Positions 1 to 3,756 of a stretch of 6,407 nt of DNA are shown piece by piece. A program made the position numbers and the translations under genes. The stretch comes from Anaerolineales bacterium (lineage in GTDB: Bacteria > Chloroflexota > Anaerolineae > Epilineales > JAANWY01). Where the stretch lies: NCBI GenBank assembly GCA_018263655.1, contig JAANWY010000075.1:1-6407 (forward strand). The letters run 5' to 3'. Under the pieces are notes generated by a model. That model had not been told where the DNA came from. It worked only from the letters and a program-made list of their open reading frames with translations, and did no database searches. The first letter of the stretch is position 1. Every line of letters begins with the position of its first letter.

Positions 1-234
1 AACGCCCTGTTTCCACTCAGTGCGTTGGGGAGCGTACCCATCCTGAAGTGGGTCGCGCTGATTAACCCGACTTCGTGGGTCGTCGACGGCGTGCGTCAGC
101 TCATGTTCACGAACGCGTATCTGTTCCCTGGCGAGGAGCCCCTCAGCCTGCTGATCGCGTTTGTCTACGTGGGCGCGTTTGCCGTCGTGGGTATAGGCTT
201 GGCATACATGTCGTTCAGACAAGCGATTCGGTAG
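1..234 (+). CDS. ABC-2 type transporter permease, C-terminal end (partial at 5' edge)
   Basis: The last 77 residues of an integral membrane subunit of an ABC-2 type (DrrB/NodJ-like) transporter; the start lies outside the window. The fragment opens with NALFPLSALG, followed by INPTSWVVDGVRQLMF. This matches the conserved family pattern of a 'FPLSALP' segment, a short amphipathic stretch, then 'NPLTYVVDALR' ahead of the last helix. A final hydrophobic helix (LLIAFVYVGAFAVVGIGLAYM) leads to a short basic tail (FRQAIR) and a TAG stop at 232-234. Family members pair with a separate ATP-binding protein to export drugs, lipids or polysaccharide, or to serve uncharacterised efflux roles. The substrate cannot be read from this fragment. 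The ATPase gene is presumably upstream. The next gene starts seven bases after the stop, so co-transcription is likely. The superfamily call is good; the substrate is unknown. Confidence 0.87.
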   Translation, partial: NALFPLSALGSVPILKWVALINPTSWVVDGVRQLMFTNAYLFPGEEPLSLLIAFVYVGAFAVVGIGLAYMSFRQAIR

Positions 235-238
235 GTGG
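233..238 (+). promoter_or_regulatory. Ribosome binding site for the seven-helix membrane protein gene
   Basis: AGGTGG lies three bases before the ATG at 242 and overlaps the TAG stop of the permease gene. The spacing is short but usable. The overlap with the upstream stop suggests translational coupling. Confidence 0.5.
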
Positions 239-241
239 CAA

Positions 242-979
242 ATGTCCGAAACAATGCGCATGTGGGTCGAGGTTTCGTTCAACATCGTCTACCTGATCGT
301 CGTCTGGGGGTTGGTGATCGCCATGTGGCGCCGCCGGCATCTCGTTGCGCCGGAAGATCGCCGGCCGGCGGAGCTCATCATGTGGGCCTTCACCCTGCTG
401 GCCCTCGGCGATACCGGACACGTCGGATTTCGCGTGCTGGCTTACGCGCTGGGCGACCTCGGAACGACGTTCACCGTGCTGGGGTACGAGGTGGGGCTTG
501 TCGGGCTGGGGGCGCTGTCGACGGCTATCACTGTGACGTTTTTCTACGTGCTGATGCTGGAGCTGTGGCGGGTGCGGTTCGATCGCTCGTACGACTGGTT
601 CGGCTATCTGCTGTTGGCGGCGGCCGGCGTGCGCTTGCTGCTCATGGCGCTGCCGGCCAACCAGTGGAACAACGTCGTCCCGTCCCAACCCTGGTCCACG
701 CTTCGCAACTTGCCGCTGATGGTGCAGGGGTTGGGCGTGGCGTACCTGATTTTGCGGGATGCGCGGGCCGCCGGCGATCGCACTTTCCAGTGGATCGGTG
801 CTATGATTGTCGTGTCGTACGCCTGCTACGTGCCGGTGATCTTCTTCGTCCAGCGGGCGCCCATCGTGGGCATGCTGATGATTCCGAAGACGCTGGCCTA
901 TGTGGCGATTGCGGTCCTGGCGTATCGCGACATGTTTGCCGGCACGAAATCGCCGCCGATCACGGTGGGGTCTACATGA
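242..979 (+). CDS. Uncharacterised membrane protein with seven predicted helices
   Basis: I do not recognise a named family for this 245-residue protein. It is almost wholly hydrophobic, with about seven membrane segments near residues 9-29, 43-70, 75-108, 117-137, 155-172, 182-203 and 207-228. Charged loops lie between them (for example RRRHLVAPEDRRPAE after helix 1). Candidate conserved motifs are GDTGH (56-60) at the end of helix 2, a Ser/Thr-rich stretch STAITVTFFYVLM (93-105), LPANQW (137-142), RNLP (155-158) and IPKTLAY (214-220). The polar residues inside helices (D57, H60, T94, T97, T99) suggest a binding or transport path rather than a simple anchor; this is inference. There is no signal peptide beyond helix 1. 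The gene starts seven bases after the permease stop and probably shares its operon, so it may assist or be regulated with the exporter. The start is supported by AGGTGG just upstream. ATG 254 is a possible alternative start four codons in. Confidence 0.87.
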   Translation: MSETMRMWVEVSFNIVYLIVVWGLVIAMWRRRHLVAPEDRRPAELIMWAFTLLALGDTGHVGFRVLAYALGDLGTTFTVLGYEVGLVGLGALSTAITVTFFYVLMLELWRVRFDRSYDWFGYLLLAAAGVRLLLMALPANQWNNVVPSQPWSTLRNLPLMVQGLGVAYLILRDARAAGDRTFQWIGAMIVVSYACYVPVIFFVQRAPIVGMLMIPKTLAYVAIAVLAYRDMFAGTKSPPITVGST

Positions 980-1107
980 AATTGACAAAGAGCTCAGGAC
1001 GTCGTGAGTTCGAGCGTCCGGACGCCGCAACTTGTTGCGGGCTGAGAGCAGAGTCGTTTGGTGGACATCTGGTGGACATCGTCGAAGGTTTCCTGACCGA
1101 GACATAG
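976..1107 (+). CDS. Possible 43-residue ORF overlapping the upstream stop (doubtful)
   Basis: An ATG at 976 overlaps the TGA stop of the seven-helix gene as ATGA, a common layout for translationally coupled genes. A G-rich stretch (GGTGGGG, 964-970) sits five bases upstream. The product begins MKLTKSSGRREFERPDAATC and ends at the TAG at 1105-1107, just before the tandem repeat array. It has no membrane helix, no family resemblance that I can see, and its DNA is full of palindromes. It could be a real small protein, the remnant of a longer gene cut by repeat insertion, or chance. I lean to chance. Confidence 0.15.
   Translation: MKLTKSSGRREFERPDAATCCGLRAESFGGHLVDIVEGFLTET
1014..1040. repeat. 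Adjacent palindrome and hairpin downstream of the seven-helix gene
   Basis: GCGTCCGGACGC (1014-1025) is a perfect 12-bp palindrome. It shares one base with a hairpin having arms CCGCAAC (1025-1031) and GTTGCGG (1034-1040). A weaker pair, GAGCTCA (990-996) and TGAGTTC (1005-1011), lies just upstream. No T-run follows, so this is not a classic intrinsic terminator. It may still mark the 3' end of the permease operon or protect the transcript. Confidence 0.55.
1060..1080. repeat. 10-bp direct repeat, two copies
   Basis: GGTGGACATC occurs at 1060-1069 and again at 1071-1080, separated by one T, giving an 11-bp period close to one helical turn. It could be a pair of protein-binding half sites or a replication-slippage product. 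The function is not known. Confidence 0.5.
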
Positions 1108-1110
1108 GGG

Positions 1111-1241
1111 CGTCGGTCGGGAGACCTCGCCCAGCTTCAGGCGTCGGTCGGGAGGACTCGCCCAGCTTCATCCGTCGGTCGGGAGACCTCGCCCAGCTTC
1201 ATCAAGATGCTTGACCTCGCCCAGCTTCATTGAGATGCTTG
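1111..1241. repeat. Degenerate tandem repeat array with 31-bp and 28-bp units
   Basis: Three consecutive 31-bp units (1111-1141, 1142-1172, 1173-1203) begin CGTCGGTCGGGAG and end CTCGCCCAGCTTCA plus two to three bases. Units 1 and 3 are identical except for the last two bases. Unit 2 differs internally at two positions (AGGACTCG in place of AGACCTCG). A fourth, shorter unit keeps only GACCTCGCCCAGCTTCAT (1213-1230). A second motif, CTTCAT-two bases-AGATGCTTG, occurs at 1197-1213 and 1225-1241, so two repeat periods are interleaved. Units 1 and 3 can form a small hairpin GGTC-GGGA-GACC with a GNRA-type loop; the unit 2 changes break it. There are no unique spacers between units, so it is not a CRISPR array. 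The 31-bp length is not a multiple of three and no gene spans it. Confidence 0.85.
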
Positions 1242-1280
1242 TTTGGGGCGACTTAGGGCCGGTTTTGACATCATGGCTTC

Positions 1281-1287
1281 AGGGAGG
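1281..1287 (+). promoter_or_regulatory. Ribosome binding site that fixes a GTG start
   Basis: AGGGAGG lies eight bases before the GTG at 1296. It matches the anti-Shine-Dalgarno sequence well and decides the start of the small membrane protein in the absence of a nearby ATG. Confidence 0.75.
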
Positions 1288-1295
1288 CTTACAAC

Positions 1296-1676
1296 GTGAC
1301 AACATTAATCATTTCGCTTCACAATCTAGTGCGCTGGCTGATTCTGGTGGCCAGCGCCGTTGCCGTCATTCGGGCGGCCTGGGGGTGGCTGGGCGCGCTG
1401 GACTTCGTGCGTGCTGATAACGTCCTCGGGCAAGTCTACACCGGTCTGATGGACCTCAATGTCCTGATTGGCATCATCGTCCTAATCCAAGGCCGGGGGG
1501 CGATCACTCGTCAGACGGAAATCCATCCCGTGATTATGATCCTGGCGGCTGTGGTGGCCCACGTCGGGCAGCGAATGGGGCGTCAGCGTCAAGGCAAGAT
1601 GCATCACCTAGTCCAAGGTGGGGGCGTGCTCGTGAGTTTGGTGCTGATCCTGATCGGGATTCAGTTCGTCACCTGA
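1296..1676 (+). CDS. Small four-helix membrane protein, uncharacterised, possibly cytochrome b-like
   Basis: A 126-residue hydrophobic protein with helices near residues 10-32, 44-65, 76-92 and 105-124. The N-terminus reads SLHNLVRWLILV (7-18) and the third helix EIHPVIMILAAVVAHVG (76-91). From memory, small bacterial proteins with an HxxxRW start and an EHPxxM...AH helix recur in Chloroflexota and Bacteroidota and are sometimes labelled cytochrome b-like, without experimental support that I know of. H9, H77 and H89 sit in or next to helices and could bind haem or metal; this is inference. A basic loop (GQRMGRQRQGKMHH, 91-104) suggests a cytoplasmic face. The start is a GTG supported by AGGGAGG eight bases upstream, and it places H9 at the usual distance from the N-terminus. 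It stands alone between two repeat-filled spacers, so no partner can be inferred. Confidence 0.87.
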   Translation: MTTLIISLHNLVRWLILVASAVAVIRAAWGWLGALDFVRADNVLGQVYTGLMDLNVLIGIIVLIQGRGAITRQTEIHPVIMILAAVVAHVGQRMGRQRQGKMHHLVQGGGVLVSLVLILIGIQFVT

Positions 1677-1685
1677 GTTGTAGCG

Positions 1686-1785
1686 ATTAAGGGGATTCCA
1701 GAATTTAAAACCTCCCAAAGACCCAAAGATTTATGAGGGAAATGGGCCATTTTTGGGAGGTTTATTTCCCTGGAAGTCCCTAAAT
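1686..1785. repeat. About 100-bp imperfect palindrome, MITE-like element or large terminator hairpin
   Basis: The inner arms AAACCTCCCAAA (1708-1719) and TTTGGGAGGTTT (1752-1763) are perfect 12-bp complements. After six unpaired but equally spaced bases on each side, TTCCAG (1696-1701) pairs with CTGGAA (1770-1775). The symmetry continues less exactly to ATTAAGGGG on the left and CCCTAAAT on the right. The loop between the inner arms is 32 bases (1720-1751). The element begins ten bases after the stop of the four-helix gene. It may end transcription of that gene. The long two-sided symmetry and A+T-rich interior unlike the flanking genes also fit a non-autonomous mobile element. It encodes no protein. 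Confidence 0.7.
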
Positions 1786-1790
1786 GATAG

Positions 1791-1881
1791 TGCGTGTTTG
1801 CGTGTTGCGTATTCCGTGTTGCGTGGGAGAGTCTCGCCCACAACGACGCAATACGCCCACGCGATACGCCCACGCAATACG
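1791..1881. repeat. GCGT/ACGC-rich hairpin repeat with 13-bp tandem units
   Basis: The left half is rich in GCGTGTTGCGTATT-like words and the right half holds their complements (CACAACGACGCAATACG). The tightest fold is GTGGGAGA (1823-1830) against TCTCGCCCAC (1832-1841) with one bulged base. The right side also contains a 13-bp tandem repeat: AATACGCCCACGC (1850-1862), GATACGCCCACGC (1863-1875) and a partial AATACG (1876-1881). The element ends five bases before the ribosome binding site of ade. It looks like a dispersed extragenic hairpin repeat; whether it recurs elsewhere in the genome cannot be seen here. Confidence 0.65.
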
Positions 1882-1885
1882 AAAT

Positions 1886-1893
1886 AGTGAGGT
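1886..1893 (+). promoter_or_regulatory. Ribosome binding site for ade
   Basis: AGTGAGGT lies seven bases before the ATG at 1901. It supports 1901 rather than the upstream in-frame ATG at 1784, which lies inside the repeat elements. Confidence 0.65.
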
Positions 1894-1900
1894 CAAACCG

Positions 1901-3619
1901 ATGTCGCTCGGAAAATTAATCGAAGTTGCACGCGGAGATGCGCCGGCCGACCTGGTCTTACGCAATGCGCAAGTCGTTAACGTCCTGTCGGCTGAAGTCT
2001 ACACCACCGATGTGGCGGTCTGGGACGGCCGGATCGTTGGCCTCGGCGCAGGCTACGCGGCTGAGGAAGAGCTTGATCTGGATGGCGCGCACGTGGCGCC
2101 CGGCTTCATCGACGCCCATATCCACATCGAGAGCACGATGCTGACGCCGCCGGAGTTGGCGCGCGTGGTGGTGCCCCACGGCACCACCACGATTGTCAGC
2201 GATCCGCACGAGATTGCCAACGTGCTGGGCGTCGAAGGTGTGCGCTACATGCTGGACGCCGGCCAACGCGCGCCGCTGGACGTCTTCATCACGGTGCCGT
2301 CGTGTGTGCCGGCCACCCACATGGAGACTGCCGGCGCTGTCATGACGGCTGACGACATGGCCCCGCTGCTGCGCGAGGAATGGGTGGCCGGCATCGCCGA
2401 GATGATGAACTTCCCTGGCGTCGCCGCGGCTGCACCCGATGTGGTTGAGAAGTTGGAGATTGCGGGCGAAAAACGCGTCGATGGACACGCGCCTGGGCTC
2501 TCGGGGCAGGCGCTGAACGCTTACGTGGCAGCCGGCATTCGCTCGGATCACGAGTGCACGACGCTGGACGAGGCCCGCGAGAAACTGCGCCTGGGGATGC
2601 ACATCATGGTGCGCGAGGGGTCTGTGGCGCGCAACATGGAAGAGCTTCTGCCGCTGATCACACCCGAAAATGCGCGGCGGTTCATATTCGTCACCGACGA
2701 CATCACGCCGCTCGACCTCCTGGCCCATGGCCACATCGACGGCCTGATCCGGCAGGCACTGGGACGAGGTCTCGATCCGATGTTGGCGCTGCAGATGGCG
2801 ACACTTAATCCGGCCCAGTACTTCGGGTTCGAGGACCGCGGTGCTGTGACGCCTGGCCGGCGTGCCGATCTAGTCGTGTTCGACGACTTCGAGCGCTTCA
2901 ACATCTTGCAGGTCTACCGAAACGGCGAGCTGTCTGCTGAAAATGGCGAGATGCTGCTGCCGCGATCGGGGGTGGCGCCGGCCTCCGACGTTCGAGGCAC
3001 AATGAACACGGGGCCGCTCAGCCCCGAGAGTTTCGTGATTCCGGCTGCGGGCCGGCAAGCGCGCGTGGTTGGCCTCATCCCCAACCAGATTGTGACACGG
3101 AATCTGATGCGCGAAGTGAAGACCCAAAACGGTTACGCGGTGGCTGACCCGGAGCGCGACATGCTGAAGCTGGCCGTCGTCGAACGGCACACTGCATCAG
3201 GGGCGATTGGCTTGGGTTTCATCGAAGGGTTTGAGCTGCAGCGCGGCGCGATTGCCGGCTCCGTGGCCCACGACCACCACAACCTCATCGTGGCCGGCGC
3301 CTCCGACGATGATATGTACGTCGCGGCCCAGGCCGTCGTGGAGATGGGCGGCGGGTTGGCTGTGGCTGACGGCGGCGAGGTGGCGGCGCAACTGGCGTTG
3401 CCGGTCGCCGGCTTGATGTCCGATCAACCTGGCGAGGATGTAGGTCGTGGCCTGGGTAAGGTCCAGGCCGCAGCCGAGGCGTTGGGTTGCAGGCTGGAGG
3501 AGCCTTTCATGGCCCTGTCGTTCCTGGGCCTGGAAGTCATCCCCGAACTCAAGCTGACCGATCAGGGCCTGGTGGATGTCGCCAAGTTCGAGTTTGTGAT
3601 GCTGTTTGTCGAGGAGTAG
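1901..3619 (+). CDS. ade: Adenine deaminase (EC 3.5.4.2)
   Basis: A 572-residue cytoplasmic amidohydrolase that converts adenine to hypoxanthine and ammonia in purine salvage. The length is normal for the AdeC/Ade family (E. coli protein 588). Family hallmarks run in order: N-terminal beta-sandwich with LVLRNAQVVNVLSAEVYTTDVAV (18-40); metal-binding DAHIHIEST (71-79, H73 and H75); PHGTTT (92-97); DPHEIANVLG (101-110); GIAEMMN (164-170, E167, probable bridging ligand); DGHAPGL (194-200, H196); SDHE (215-218); VTDD (264-267, D266 as the likely catalytic acid); and the C-terminal domain with SVAHDHHNLIVAG (454-466), typical of Ade and absent from most amidohydrolases. All key residues are present, so the enzyme should be active with a two-metal Fe/Mn-type centre. 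The frame is open back to 1784, but that stretch encodes repeat DNA; ATG 1901 has a ribosome binding site and gives a normal N-terminus. A terminator-like hairpin follows. No purine riboswitch was seen upstream. Confidence 0.97.
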   Translation: MSLGKLIEVARGDAPADLVLRNAQVVNVLSAEVYTTDVAVWDGRIVGLGAGYAAEEELDLDGAHVAPGFIDAHIHIESTMLTPPELARVVVPHGTTTIVSDPHEIANVLGVEGVRYMLDAGQRAPLDVFITVPSCVPATHMETAGAVMTADDMAPLLREEWVAGIAEMMNFPGVAAAAPDVVEKLEIAGEKRVDGHAPGLSGQALNAYVAAGIRSDHECTTLDEAREKLRLGMHIMVREGSVARNMEELLPLITPENARRFIFVTDDITPLDLLAHGHIDGLIRQALGRGLDPMLALQMATLNPAQYFGFEDRGAVTPGRRADLVVFDDFERFNILQVYRNGELSAENGEMLLPRSGVAPASDVRGTMNTGPLSPESFVIPAAGRQARVVGLIPNQIVTRNLMREVKTQNGYAVADPERDMLKLAVVERHTASGAIGLGFIEGFELQRGAIAGSVAHDHHNLIVAGASDDDMYVAAQAVVEMGGGLAVADGGEVAAQLALPVAGLMSDQPGEDVGRGLGKVQAAAEALGCRLEEPFMALSFLGLEVIPELKLTDQGLVDVAKFEFVMLFVEE

Positions 3620-3625
3620 GAACCG

Positions 3626-3660
3626 CTGGGCCTGGATCGCCAGACCCAGGCCCAGTTTCT
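3626..3660 (+). terminator. Probable intrinsic terminator after ade
   Basis: Perfect 10-bp arms CTGGGCCTGG (3626-3635) and CCAGGCCCAG (3646-3655) with a 10-base loop are followed by TTTCT. The stem begins six bases after the ade stop. The T-run is short and interrupted, so termination may be partial. A second, smaller inverted repeat (ACTGGG 3672-3677, CCCAGT 3680-3685) lies just downstream and is again followed by T-rich bases. Confidence 0.65.
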
Positions 3661-3685
3661 GGATTTCTCCGACTGGGCTCCCAGT

Positions 3686-3712
3686 TTGCCTCAGCGGAAG
3701 GTGTGCTATAAT
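3686..3712 (+). promoter_or_regulatory. Extended -10 promoter for the UPF0182 gene
   Basis: A perfect TATAAT (3707-3712) is preceded by TG one base upstream (TGCTATAAT), making an extended -10 element for the housekeeping sigma factor. The best -35 candidate is the weak TTGCCT (3686-3691), 15 bp away. Extended -10 promoters tolerate a poor -35. Transcription would start near 3719, leaving a leader of about 38 bases before the ATG at 3757. The position after the ade terminator makes an independent transcript likely. Confidence 0.6.
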
Positions 3713-3743
3713 TTGGGTGGTCTGCGACGCATATGTGACAGAT

Positions 3744-3748
3744 GGGAG
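3744..3748 (+). promoter_or_regulatory. Ribosome binding site for the UPF0182 gene
   Basis: GGGAG lies eight bases before the ATG at 3757. An in-frame ATG at 3742 (giving MGVIDMRDSF) overlaps this site and has no ribosome binding site of its own, so 3757 is preferred. The frame is closed by a TGA at 3736-3738, so the true start must lie after that point. Confidence 0.65.
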
Positions 3749-3756
3749 TTATAGAC

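Larger units (their letters stand above)
980..1295. other. Intergenic spacer rich in palindromes and repeats
   Basis: No convincing gene lies in these 316 bases on either strand. A long minus-strand reading frame starts inside the array and runs back across the seven-helix gene, but it is very Arg/His/Gln-rich and reads as a shadow. From left to right the spacer holds palindromes (990-1040), a direct repeat (1060-1080), a tandem array (1111-1241) and the ribosome binding site of the next gene. A consensus-like TTGACA at 1265-1270 has no acceptable -10 partner before the GTG start, so no promoter is called. Confidence 0.7.

Noticed and set aside
235..1107. 290-codon + strand frame overlapping the seven-helix gene
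   Set aside because: It is the shifted frame of the 242-979 gene, Arg/Ala/Gly-rich without family features. Only its last 43 codons lie outside that gene and are listed separately as doubtful.
215..1171. 318-codon reading frame on the minus strand
   Set aside because: It covers the well-supported seven-helix gene in antisense, is extremely rich in Arg, His, Gln and Pro with no recognisable domain, and starts inside a tandem repeat.
1111..1241. CRISPR array
   Set aside because: The units follow each other directly without unique spacers, the last unit is degenerate and no cas gene is nearby.
1265..1294. Promoter with TTGACA directly upstream of the four-helix gene
   Set aside because: The only -10 candidate at the right distance (TTACAA) is poor and would place the transcript start within or after the GTG start codon.
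1677..1900. Purine riboswitch upstream of ade
   Set aside because: The conserved three-way junction bases and loop pairs of the purine aptamer are not visible; the structure present is explained by two inverted-repeat elements.
1958..2734. 258-codon minus-strand frame inside ade
   Set aside because: Antisense shadow of a clear adenine deaminase, rich in His and Arg, with no conserved motif.
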